NCBI GenBank assembly: GCA_027618625.1
Contig: JAQCER010000007.1
Span: forward strand, 1-16,344
DNA length: 16,344 nt
Reading direction: 5' to 3'
From: Verrucomicrobiota bacterium
GTDB taxonomy: Bacteria; Verrucomicrobiota; Verrucomicrobiia; Verrucomicrobiales; DEV007
The first letter of the stretch is position 1. Every line of letters begins with the position of its first letter. Below the pieces are notes generated by a model. The model saw nothing but the letters and a program-made list of their open reading frames with translations. It was not told the origin of the DNA and searched no databases. The position numbers and the translations under genes were made by a program. Below are positions 1-7,465 of the stretch, piece after piece.

Positions 1-1388
1 TTGCGGACACGTTTCTGATCCTCTGCGCTGCGGGACTCACCGCCTGTGCGACCGTCGGCCCTGATCACGAAGTCCCTGACACAGAGATTCCTGAGCAGTT
101 CAAAAACGGCTCAGCCACGATCAATGCGCCCGAACGCGGTCAGTGGTGGAAGGCGTTCAAGGATTCGACATTGAATGATTTGTTAGGCCAGCTCGATGAT
201 GCCAGCCCGAACCAGGCGGCTGCACTGGCGCGACTTGACCAGGCGCGCGCTGAGTTGAAGGCAGCAAAGGCTGGCGGCTGGCCATCGATCCGCGGCACTG
301 GCGATGCCCGGCAGCAACTGGAGTCTGAGAATACCGGCTTCCGCATCAGCGAAAATGCCTACGAACGCTACGAGCTGGCACTCAATCTCGACTATGAAAT
401 CGATCTCTGGGGCCGCGTCCGGCGTCAGGTGGAAGCAGCCAGTGCTCGCGAAGGAGCCGCAGAAGCCACCTACGAAGATACCATGCTCTCGCTGCGTGCA
501 GAACTGGCGCGCCACTATTTCTCACTGCGCTCGCTGGATGATGAAATCGATATCCTACAGCGTGCTGTGAAACTTCGTGAAGAAGGGGTCAGCCTCGTGA
601 CTGCTCGGGCCGATGCTGGCCAGATCAGCGATGACGATGTTGCCCGCGCCACAGCCGAACTTGAGGCAACGCGTGGTGACTTGACGGCGTTGCAGAGGGA
701 CAGGGATCAATTTGAAAATGCCATCGCCGCCCTTATCGGCAAATCCCCTTCTACGTTCAAGCTTGAAGCAACATCCAAACTCGGCACGGTGCCAGAGATT
801 CCCGTCGGACTGCCATCAGAATTGCTCGCCCGCCGTGCTGATGTGGCCGAAAAAGAACGCCTGCTCGCCGCTGCATCCGCCGAAGTCGGAGTGGCAATGG
901 CTGATTTCCTGCCGCGCATCACACTGACGGGCAGCGGCGGTCTGTCGAGTCTGCGCGCGTCCGATCTCTTCAATCCATCAAGCAAGACGTGGGACATTGG
1001 CCCCGAAATCGCTGTCCCTGTATTCCGCAAAGGTCTCGCAAAATCGCGCCAGGACAAAGCCCAGGCCACATTTGAAGAAGCGCGCGCCACCTATCGGCAA
1101 ACCGTCCTGAACGCCTTCCGCGACACCGAAAACGGCATCAACGCCAACCGGTCGATCGCCCAGGAATTCGCCCAACGCGAGCGCGCAACCGAGGCAGCCG
1201 CCCGCGCATCTGAGCTTTCCACGACCCGCTATGAAAGCGGCCTCATCAGCTACCTCGAAGTCCTCGACTCCCTGCGCACCCACCTCGCCAATCAACGCCT
1301 CGAAACACAGACCCGCGGCGACCATTTCCAAGCGGCTGTCGCTCTAGTGCAGGCGCTGGGCGGCGGCTGGAAGGATGGGAAACTCTAA
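1..1388 (+). CDS. NodT-family efflux outer-membrane lipoprotein, 5' end cut off
   Basis: Outer-membrane channel (TolC-like factor) of a tripartite RND-type efflux pump. The frame is open from the window edge (first full codon at 3), so the start lies outside; 461 residues are visible, close to full family length. The visible start is the end of a lipoprotein signal: a hydrophobic stretch followed by the lipobox LTAC, with Cys at 45-47, then ATVGPDHEVP, typical of NodT/OprM proteins. Two OEP repeats follow (roughly residues 55-245 and 265-455), and the C-terminus VQALGGGW is a family hallmark. Such genes normally follow a membrane-fusion protein and an RND transporter, which would lie to the left. 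The substrate cannot be read from this gene. Confidence 0.93.
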   Translation, partial: ADTFLILCAAGLTACATVGPDHEVPDTEIPEQFKNGSATINAPERGQWWKAFKDSTLNDLLGQLDDASPNQAAALARLDQARAELKAAKAGGWPSIRGTGDARQQLESENTGFRISENAYERYELALNLDYEIDLWGRVRRQVEAASAREGAAEATYEDTMLSLRAELARHYFSLRSLDDEIDILQRAVKLREEGVSLVTARADAGQISDDDVARATAELEATRGDLTALQRDRDQFENAIAALIGKSPSTFKLEATSKLGTVPEIPVGLPSELLARRADVAEKERLLAAASAEVGVAMADFLPRITLTGSGGLSSLRASDLFNPSSKTWDIGPEIAVPVFRKGLAKSRQDKAQATFEEARATYRQTVLNAFRDTENGINANRSIAQEFAQRERATEAAARASELSTTRYESGLISYLEVLDSLRTHLANQRLETQTRGDHFQAAVALVQALGGGWKDGKL

Positions 1389-1405
1389 GCGAGTCCCTGC
1401 CGTTC

Positions 1406-1436
1406 TCCAAATCTTGGAAATGCTGGAAATGCCAGC
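1406..1436. other. two adjacent small hairpins after the efflux gene
   Basis: TCCAA-ATC-TTGGA (1406-1418) and GCTGG-AAATG-CCAGC (1422-1436) can each fold into a 5-bp stem. They lie 18-48 bases past the efflux stop codon. No T-tract follows on the + strand, so this is at best a weak or factor-dependent terminator or an mRNA 3'-end structure. Confidence 0.3.
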
Positions 1437-1457
1437 GATGAAAAAATTCTCATTGCG

Positions 1458-1486
1458 TTGACTCAATTGCAAGTAGCCTTTAAAAG
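1458..1486 (+). promoter_or_regulatory. candidate sigma70-type promoter of the chaperone cluster
   Basis: TTGACT (1458-1463) and TAAAAG (1481-1486) are separated by 17 bases, giving a good -35 and a 4-of-6 -10 match, about 40 bases upstream of the TPR gene start. The region is AT-richer than its surroundings. No heat-shock-type (sigma32) box or CIRCE inverted repeat is visible here. Prediction by eye only. Confidence 0.4.
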
Positions 1487-1525
1487 CGTCATTACTATGC
1501 TCCCATGAACGAGTGATTGATTGCA

Positions 1526-4147
1526 ATGTCGAAACGAACGAATCGCCAGAAGAAGCACAAAAAGAAGTCGAAACCTGCAACGCAGCCGACGGAGTTTGAT
1601 CCGGTTGCCGCCGGGGAGAAGGCTCGGCTTGAATTTGCGGAGGGCAACTTCCGGCGTGCTGGGGAAGGGTTTCGCCGGCTGTTGAATACGGATGCAGCGG
1701 TGTTTGGCCCGCTTTATGTGGATGCCACGCTTGGACATGTGGAGGAATTGATCGCTGGGGACCGGCTGTCGCAGGCCGAGAGTATCATCAGCCAGGTGCG
1801 GACGCTCGCTGCCGAGCATTCCTTCGATATCAGCCGCCTGGAGCTGCGGCTCGCAGCGAGCAAGGGGCAGTGGCTGGAGGCCGGAGCATTCGCTGCGAAA
1901 GCCTGGGGCGACGGGGGGAACGCGCAATCACTGGCTCTCGGCACCCGCCAGCTGGTCGCCGACGCACTGGTTCTCGCATTTGCTCCCGTGCCCTGCGCGG
2001 ACTCGTCACTTGCTCACGAGGCAGAGGCCATCATGAATGCGCTGCACGCCGTAGCTGGAAGCAAATGGGAGGCGGTGGACGAATTGTTGCGCCCCATCGG
2101 AACGCAATCGCCATTTGCTCAGTGGAAATTGCTGATCAAGGGAATCGCTGCATTTCATACGCAGGATAGCACCCGGGCGATACGCTTTTTCGAGAAAGTG
2201 GATAAGGGCTGCGTGCCGGGTCGTGCTGCAGGTGCGTGGCTGTCGCTTGCCCAAGATGAGGTGGCGTCTGGAGCGGAAGTGGACGATGCCGGAATCGCAC
2301 TGATGGCCCATTTTGCGGGCCAGCCGGATGCAAGTGCTTACCTGCCGTCAGTGCAGCGGTACTGGAACAGGGCACAGCCTGATCAGGCGTTCAGATTGTT
2401 GCAGCAGAAGCAACCAGCGTTTCCAGCGGTTTCGCACGGGTTGTGGGGCAGGATGACAGATATGTTTCTTGTGCGAGCCCGTCTCTCGGAAAACGCGGAT
2501 GACAGGCTCGGAGAATTTCTGGCGCGCCAGTTGAGAGCAGCGAAATTCCGCAGTGAAGAGGAGCGTGCTGTTATGTATCGATGGGCCGTACTGGCGTGGG
2601 GTGCGGAATGGAATGCAGACTTCTTGGTTCAGGACTGGCTCAACTACTTGGAGGCGTGCGAGTTGGTAATGGGAACCAACGACAAGCTGGCAGCCCGGGT
2701 ACATGCCTCGATTGCCCGTGGTTTGATCCCGGAGGACGGCGCTCCGTCGCCCACAGCAATCCCGCTCATAAGGAAACATGCAAGTGCTAGCATCGCCCGC
2801 AACGAACACGACCTTACCGCCACCTTGGTTTTGCTCGAAGCCTATTCAAAGGCCGGAATGACTCAGGAGCGTGATGAACTACTCACGGAACTTCCCAGTC
2901 GCTTTCCAGGCGAGAAGGAGATCCTGCTGGAGGCAGGGCGGCGCTTCACTGAAAGGGGAAAATTCGGCAAAGCGTTTGAGTTGTTCCATCAGGCGCTGGC
3001 AATCGATCCGCTGGATCGCCGGATTACCGCTGCCCTGGTTGAGGCACTGGGAGAAAAGGCTTACAACCTGTACAAAGATGATCGTCCCGACCGTGGGCTG
3101 GCATGTTTTGAGGAGATGCAGCCTTACCTCCGTGACGACGACAGCGATTTTGAACTGGGCCGGATGATCCAGGGAGCGAAGCGGTGTGTCTTCGAGATGA
3201 TGTGGGTGAAGCAAACCCGGAAAGTGGTCAAAACAATCAACAGTTACTGGGATTCCTATGAACCACATGTCTTCCGCTTTTTCCTGTCGGTCATGGCCGG
3301 GTGTTACTTTCCAAGGGAGCCGGACTTCAAGGATCGCAGAGTTAGCTTTGGCGAAGTTCCGAAAACGAAAGCCGATGCTGGCAATGCATTGTTAATGATT
3401 GGAGGACTCAAGCACTTTCGACTTAAACTGTCGACGACTTGGCTAGACGATCTAGCGGCGGATATGCAGGGCCATCTGGATGAGGCGATCGACAGTCAAG
3501 CAATCACCGTGGAACAGGCCCGGCAGCTGATTCTGGAGCAGGATCGTGTCCCGTTGGATTTATCCGTTCCGGAACTCATCACCCTCGGACGTAAGCTATA
3601 TCCTGACGACCACTTGCTGAGACTTACAGAAATTTGTGAAGATATGCTTGAGCAGGTTGATAGACTGACGCCGGACAGGCTGGATGATCTGCGCCAGGAG
3701 TTGAAGAGTGCCGAGCGGGCTGGCGACCGCACCGCAGTTGACTTTGGCCGCTCTAAGCTATCATGGTTTGAACGCGAACTCAGGAGGCGGCGCTATGGAG
3801 ATGAAGATGAGGATGACGACGACTATGTTGATGGCCTTGAGCGGGCGGCCCAGATTGAGGCGGAGATCGACGGCCTGGAGCGGAAAATTCCCGGCCTGCG
3901 CGCGATGCTTGAAGCACTGTCTAAGATGTCGCCCAGCGAACAGGAACAGTTGAGAATCCAGGAGGGCCTGCCCAAGGATACTTTTGCTACGATGGTGATC
4001 TTAGCCACCGGCCTCAGAATGGCCACCCGTATCAGGAATGCGGCGGACGGCAACGAACGCCCGGCACCAGAGCCTCGCTCGATGCCGCGAACGCCCCGCC
4101 CGGAGATCTCGGTTCCAGATCAGCTGAACCTCTTCCCTAACGTTTAA
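1526..4147 (+). CDS. large TPR-type protein, first gene of a dedicated Hsp70 cluster
   Basis: Predicted soluble helical-repeat scaffold of 873 residues; no enzyme domain is recognised. The N-terminus is strongly basic (MSKRTNRQKKHKKKSKP). TPR-like helix pairs run through much of the first 550 residues, clearest near residues 20-60 and 468-510 (GKFGKAFELFHQALAIDP). Near the C-terminus there is an acidic tract of eight Asp/Glu (residues 759-766), a helical segment, and a Pro/Arg-rich tail ending in QLNLFPNV. ATG at 1526 is preferred over an in-frame TTG at 1517 because GAGTGA at 1511-1516 is a plausible ribosome site for the ATG and too close to the TTG. It lies 10 bases upstream of the J-domain gene and probably shares its transcript. 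Its role as client adaptor or scaffold for the Hsp70 is inference from context. Confidence 0.85.
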   Translation: MSKRTNRQKKHKKKSKPATQPTEFDPVAAGEKARLEFAEGNFRRAGEGFRRLLNTDAAVFGPLYVDATLGHVEELIAGDRLSQAESIISQVRTLAAEHSFDISRLELRLAASKGQWLEAGAFAAKAWGDGGNAQSLALGTRQLVADALVLAFAPVPCADSSLAHEAEAIMNALHAVAGSKWEAVDELLRPIGTQSPFAQWKLLIKGIAAFHTQDSTRAIRFFEKVDKGCVPGRAAGAWLSLAQDEVASGAEVDDAGIALMAHFAGQPDASAYLPSVQRYWNRAQPDQAFRLLQQKQPAFPAVSHGLWGRMTDMFLVRARLSENADDRLGEFLARQLRAAKFRSEEERAVMYRWAVLAWGAEWNADFLVQDWLNYLEACELVMGTNDKLAARVHASIARGLIPEDGAPSPTAIPLIRKHASASIARNEHDLTATLVLLEAYSKAGMTQERDELLTELPSRFPGEKEILLEAGRRFTERGKFGKAFELFHQALAIDPLDRRITAALVEALGEKAYNLYKDDRPDRGLACFEEMQPYLRDDDSDFELGRMIQGAKRCVFEMMWVKQTRKVVKTINSYWDSYEPHVFRFFLSVMAGCYFPREPDFKDRRVSFGEVPKTKADAGNALLMIGGLKHFRLKLSTTWLDDLAADMQGHLDEAIDSQAITVEQARQLILEQDRVPLDLSVPELITLGRKLYPDDHLLRLTEICEDMLEQVDRLTPDRLDDLRQELKSAERAGDRTAVDFGRSKLSWFERELRRRRYGDEDEDDDDYVDGLERAAQIEAEIDGLERKIPGLRAMLEALSKMSPSEQEQLRIQEGLPKDTFATMVILATGLRMATRIRNAADGNERPAPEPRSMPRTPRPEISVPDQLNLFPNV

Positions 4148-4157
4148 ACAATTAGCA

Positions 4158-4454
4158 ATGGACCCTTACACTGTTCTTGGAATCTCTACGGATGCCGACG
4201 ATGAAGCCATACGCCAGGCCTATCTGAGGGCGGTTCGTATCCACACGCCCGAGCGTGATCCGAAGCGCTTTCGACTCATTGCTCGCGCCTACGAGTCGAT
4301 CAAGAGTGAAGACGCACGAGTGGCCTGGCTGCTTAAGCCGGAGGAAGTGGAGATGGACGGCCCGGTGCAGCTATTGCGCGCCTACGCGACGGATGCCGCA
4401 CGCCAGCCGCTTGACTTTGATTCCATGAAATCGTTCCTCAGATCCCTGGCTTGA
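4158..4454 (+). CDS. short J-domain protein with a non-HPD motif
   Basis: Predicted Hsp70 co-chaperone of 98 residues, consisting of an N-terminal J domain and a short tail. The opening MDPYTVLGIS, helix II (EAIRQAYLRAVR) and helix III (KRFRLIARAYESI) follow the DnaJ family. The loop between them reads HTPERDP (residues 29-35) instead of YHPDR, so the invariant HPD triad is replaced by TPE when the Pro is aligned. In canonical DnaJ, mutations of this His or Asp abolish stimulation of Hsp70. There is no Gly/Phe region, zinc finger or C-terminal client-binding domain. The gene starts 10 bases after the TPR gene, with no clear Shine-Dalgarno sequence, and touches the GrpE-like gene. It probably serves the Hsp70 encoded two genes downstream. 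Confidence 0.85.
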   Translation: MDPYTVLGISTDADDEAIRQAYLRAVRIHTPERDPKRFRLIARAYESIKSEDARVAWLLKPEEVEMDGPVQLLRAYATDAARQPLDFDSMKSFLRSLA

Positions 4455-4471
4455 CCATCACCGTTTCCTTC

Positions 4472-5248
4472 ATGGAAGACATCACCCCTTTCTCAAATCA
4501 GCCGCAGAATCCCGAACCAGAGTGGAAACACCGGCTCCGGGAACGGTTTGAATCCGTCCTCGCCACGCTTGAGCCTCCGCTGCTCGCCGTCGATGATTTC
4601 GACTTCAATGGCGATGACGAAGATGATGCGGGGGGAGCCGGAAACCATCCGGATCTTTACAGCTTCTTCGAAGAACTTGCCGCCCTGCGCACCGAATTCC
4701 GCAAAGGCAACAGGCGATCTGCGGAAGGCTTCAGCCGGTTTGGTGAAAGCGTCGGCGAACTGCAGCAGGATATTTCCAGGCTCAGGCATCAACTGAAGGA
4801 ACTGGGCGAGGCGAAGGCCTCATGCGACGGACTGTCGCGGAATACAGCACTCGCAATGTTAGACCTGGATGACCGCCTTCAGCGCCTGCGCGAGGCACTC
4901 AGTTCGCCTCCGCGCACAGCCCCTTCCAGTTCCGCCGATGAATGGCCCGAGGAATGGGAAAGCGCCCGTCAGGCTGTGGAAATGCTTGTTGATCATCTCG
5001 CCGCACTGCTCGATAAACTGGGAATGCAGCCGATGGTAACCTTTGCAAAACCGTTCGACCCCACGCTGATGCGGGCAATTGCAAGGGAGTTCCAGCAGGG
5101 CACGCCGCCCGGCGAAGTGATCGCAGAAATCACCCGGGGCTACCTGTTTCAAGGCGAGCCACTGCGCCTGGCGGAAGTGATCGTAAGCGCACCGCGCGAC
5201 AGCACGCTATCACAGGCTGAATATTTAAAACGCTATACCATTACATGA
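4472..5248 (+). CDS. GrpE-like nucleotide-exchange factor
   Basis: Predicted ADP/ATP exchange factor for the adjacent Hsp70; 258 residues from ATG 4472. A TTG at 4451 overlapping the J-gene stop (TTGA) would add seven residues. After an acidic N-terminal segment (Asp/Glu-rich, residues 41-52) comes a long, probably coiled-coil helix (about residues 65-115), then a second helical part. The C-terminal 70 residues match the GrpE beta domain: KLGMQPM, then KPFDPTLMRAI, then TPPGEVIAEITRGYLFQG and PLRLAEVIVS, corresponding to the GV, FDPN, PGTV and GY-NGR-LRPA-V segments of GrpE. The overall length and the divergent N-terminal half differ from housekeeping GrpE (about 200 residues). The stop overlaps the Hsp70 start (ATGA), implying translational coupling. 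Confidence 0.85.
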   Translation: MEDITPFSNQPQNPEPEWKHRLRERFESVLATLEPPLLAVDDFDFNGDDEDDAGGAGNHPDLYSFFEELAALRTEFRKGNRRSAEGFSRFGESVGELQQDISRLRHQLKELGEAKASCDGLSRNTALAMLDLDDRLQRLREALSSPPRTAPSSSADEWPEEWESARQAVEMLVDHLAALLDKLGMQPMVTFAKPFDPTLMRAIAREFQQGTPPGEVIAEITRGYLFQGEPLRLAEVIVSAPRDSTLSQAEYLKRYTIT

Positions 5249-7017
5249 CTACCGCCTCCAACAACGACCTCATCGTAGGGATCGACCTGGGAACCACCAA
5301 TTCCGTCCTCGCAATTGTAAAGGATGGTGTCCCTGAGATTATCAGAATTGAAGGGCACCCTACGATGCCCTCATGTGTCGGCCTCGGGCCTGATGGCGAA
5401 CTCATCGTGGGTCAGCGGGCACTGAATCAGCTGGTCGCATCTCCGGAATCCACCGTGCAGTCCATCAAGCGGGAGATGGGCACTAACCATCTGACCACTC
5501 TGGGGGCCAAAAGCTACAGCCCGGAGGAAATCTCCTCCTTCATTCTGCGTGAACTGAAGAACCATGCGGAAGCCTTCCTTGGACAGCCAGTGCAAAAGGC
5601 GGTGATCACCGTGCCGGCATTCTTCGATGAAGCCCAGCGCCAGGCGACCAAGCAGGCGGCCACTTTGGCGGGACTGGAGGCCGTGCGCATTATCAATGAG
5701 CCGACCGCAGCAGCGCTGGCATACGATGCCGCAAGCCTCACCAATGAAAAATTGCTGGTCTACGATCTGGGGGGCGGAACCTTCGATGTATCAGTCGTCG
5801 TCGTCGAAGACGGTGTGGTCGAAGTCAAAGCCAGCTTCGGCGATACCCGGCTGGGAGGTGACGATTTTGATCAATGCCTGATCGATCACACCGTCGCAGC
5901 ATTTAAGAAAAAGCATGGCATCGATGTGACAACTGACCTTAAAGCCATGCGCCGACTGAAGGTGATTCTTGAGCGCGCCAAATGCACGCTGACCGATGAG
6001 CCCTACGTCAAGGTCGAGGAAGACTACCTGAGCGGAAACAAGCACCTCAAACTTGAAATCTCCCGCAGCGAATACGAGGAGATGATCGATTCCTATTTGC
6101 AAAAGACACTGACCTGTATCCACAAGGCGATGACCGACGCCGGGCTGGTTCCGCATCAACTCGATAAAATCCTCCTCGTTGGCGGTGCTTCCCGCACGCC
6201 CGCCGTCGCCCGCCTCATCGAGACTCAACTCAAGATTGAGCCCCGGTTTGACGTCGATCCTGATCTCGCCGTGGCTCTGGGCGCAGGAATTCAGGCCGCC
6301 ACACTCAGTGGTGCGGAAATCCACTCTATTCTCGTGGACATTACGCCACACACCTTCAGCACCAGTACGATCGACTTTTCCGGCCCTGTCGAACGCAAAA
6401 TATGTGTCCCGCTGATCAAGCGCAATTCGCCGCTGCCGACAGCAAAGTCGGAGGCCTTTTACACGCTCTACCACGGGCAGGAGGAAGTGCGTGTGGATGT
6501 CTATCAGGGCGAACATGTCAACCCTGACGAAAACACGCTGATCGGCGATTTCCTCGTGCGGGATCTAAGCAATGTCCCAGCCGGAAATCCCATTATCCTC
6601 AAGTTCGACCTGGACTTGAACAACATGCTGAAGGTCACAGCCACGGAAAAAATCTCAGGAAAAACCCGGGAGGTGGTGATGGACACACGCGAACACGGAC
6701 GCCACTTCGACCTGAACGAGGCGCGCGACAATATTCGCGGACTCGTAGGCAAAGACATCGATGTGGAATCCGTTGTCGATGATGACGACAATGATGAAGA
6801 TGATTACATCGACACTGAGGACAGCATGCTTGCCACGGCAAAGGACCTGCGAAAACGGTGCGATGTTCTGATCAAGGCTGGGCTCAACGAAGAAGACGCA
6901 TCGCAGATTGAAAAACTTCTCAGACAAAGCACGGAGGCGATCCGTGACCGCAGTTGGGATGCACTCCTTGAGGTCAACGATACCCTGAGTGATGTTCTCT
7001 TCTATCTTGAGGATTGA
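5245..7017 (+). CDS. Hsp70 (DnaK-family) chaperone of a dedicated cluster
   Basis: ATP-dependent cytosolic chaperone, 590 residues. The nucleotide-binding domain is complete: GIDLGTTNS (12-20), catalytic Lys75, NEPTAAALAY with Glu152, DLGGGTFDVS (174-183) and VGGASRTP (312-319). The interdomain linker is ILVDIT (362-367), followed by PHTFS where DnaK has PLSLG. A substrate-binding beta domain follows (about 380-490). The lid is short and carries an acidic insert of Asp/Glu (residues 512-526); the protein ends in FYLED. Alignment from memory suggests it lacks the roughly 24-residue subdomain-IB segment of proteobacterial DnaK, as in Gram-positive DnaK. The start overlaps the GrpE-like stop. 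It is probably a specialised paralogue, since housekeeping dnaK is usually longer (about 640 residues) and not in this context. Clients are unknown. Confidence 0.95.
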   Translation: MTTASNNDLIVGIDLGTTNSVLAIVKDGVPEIIRIEGHPTMPSCVGLGPDGELIVGQRALNQLVASPESTVQSIKREMGTNHLTTLGAKSYSPEEISSFILRELKNHAEAFLGQPVQKAVITVPAFFDEAQRQATKQAATLAGLEAVRIINEPTAAALAYDAASLTNEKLLVYDLGGGTFDVSVVVVEDGVVEVKASFGDTRLGGDDFDQCLIDHTVAAFKKKHGIDVTTDLKAMRRLKVILERAKCTLTDEPYVKVEEDYLSGNKHLKLEISRSEYEEMIDSYLQKTLTCIHKAMTDAGLVPHQLDKILLVGGASRTPAVARLIETQLKIEPRFDVDPDLAVALGAGIQAATLSGAEIHSILVDITPHTFSTSTIDFSGPVERKICVPLIKRNSPLPTAKSEAFYTLYHGQEEVRVDVYQGEHVNPDENTLIGDFLVRDLSNVPAGNPIILKFDLDLNNMLKVTATEKISGKTREVVMDTREHGRHFDLNEARDNIRGLVGKDIDVESVVDDDDNDEDDYIDTEDSMLATAKDLRKRCDVLIKAGLNEEDASQIEKLLRQSTEAIRDRSWDALLEVNDTLSDVLFYLED

Positions 7018-7019
7018 CA

Positions 7020-7337
7020 GTGGACGGAGAAATCGAATGTCCGTCATGCCGCCGCATCAGTCTGGTGACCGATGATCTGGATGCGTGCCCACGATGCGAA
7101 TGCGACCTCGAGCAATTGCTTCAGATCGCCCTGCTTGCACACTCGAAGATCGACCAGGCATTGCGGTGCCTGACCACCGGCAACTGGGAGCAGGCTCTGC
7201 ACGATGCTGAAGAATCGTGGTCGCTTAGACACGATGCCCGGGCCGCACGCATCGCTTTCCTCGCCGCCATCGCGTGTGATGACCTCGCGGAAGCCCGAGA
7301 GTGGGACAACGCGCTGCACCAAATGGTCGAAAAGTAG
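7020..7337 (+). CDS. small zinc-ribbon protein with a TPR-like helical tail
   Basis: Predicted 105-residue accessory protein. The N-terminus has two CxxC pairs, CPSC (7-10) and CPRC (23-26), spaced as a C4 zinc ribbon, with an extra Cys28. The remainder is helical and resembles one or two TPR units (for example LTTGNWEQALHDAEESW and a following RAARIAFLAAIACDDLAEA). GTG at 7020 is chosen because GAGG at 7009-7012 lies seven bases upstream. An alternative TTG at 7014 overlaps the Hsp70 stop but has no room for a ribosome site. It is the last gene of the cluster and is followed by a terminator. A role as adaptor of the Hsp70 machine is inferred only from position. Confidence 0.75.
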   Translation: MDGEIECPSCRRISLVTDDLDACPRCECDLEQLLQIALLAHSKIDQALRCLTTGNWEQALHDAEESWSLRHDARAARIAFLAAIACDDLAEAREWDNALHQMVEK

Positions 7338-7383
7338 AGCACTTCCTGCGCTCTATGGGCTATGGGCGGCTGGGCTTAAGAGT

Positions 7384-7408
7384 GCTCCGGCTTGACAGGA
7401 GCTTTTTT
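7384..7408 (+). terminator. intrinsic terminator of the chaperone cluster
   Basis: GCTCC (7384-7388) pairs with GGAGC (7398-7402) around a nine-base loop, followed directly by six T (7403-7408). It lies 47 bases after the last stop codon of the + strand cluster. The short stem is the only weakness. Confidence 0.65.
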
Positions 7409-7432
7409 CCAGCCTCGAAACATGAGTCCTGC

Positions 7433-7457
7433 AAAAAAGCGCCTGTCGAGCCAGCGC
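7433..7457 (-). terminator. probable terminator of the minus-strand VWA gene
   Basis: On the minus strand GCGC (7457-7454) and GCGC (7442-7439) can pair, with a bulged extension, and are followed by six T (7438-7433). It sits just past the stop of the VWA gene at 7466 and faces the opposite terminator 25 bases away, as expected between convergent operons. Confidence 0.45.
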
Positions 7458-7465
7458 ACTGAATA

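Noticed and set aside
1505..1516. Three-codon reading frame (ATG AAC GAG TGA) just before the TPR gene as a leader peptide
   Set aside because: Too short to distinguish from chance; no attenuator structure or codon signal accompanies it.
5791..6516. A 241-codon frame antisense to the Hsp70 gene
   Set aside because: A shadow of strongly conserved Hsp70 coding sequence; no start context and no family features.
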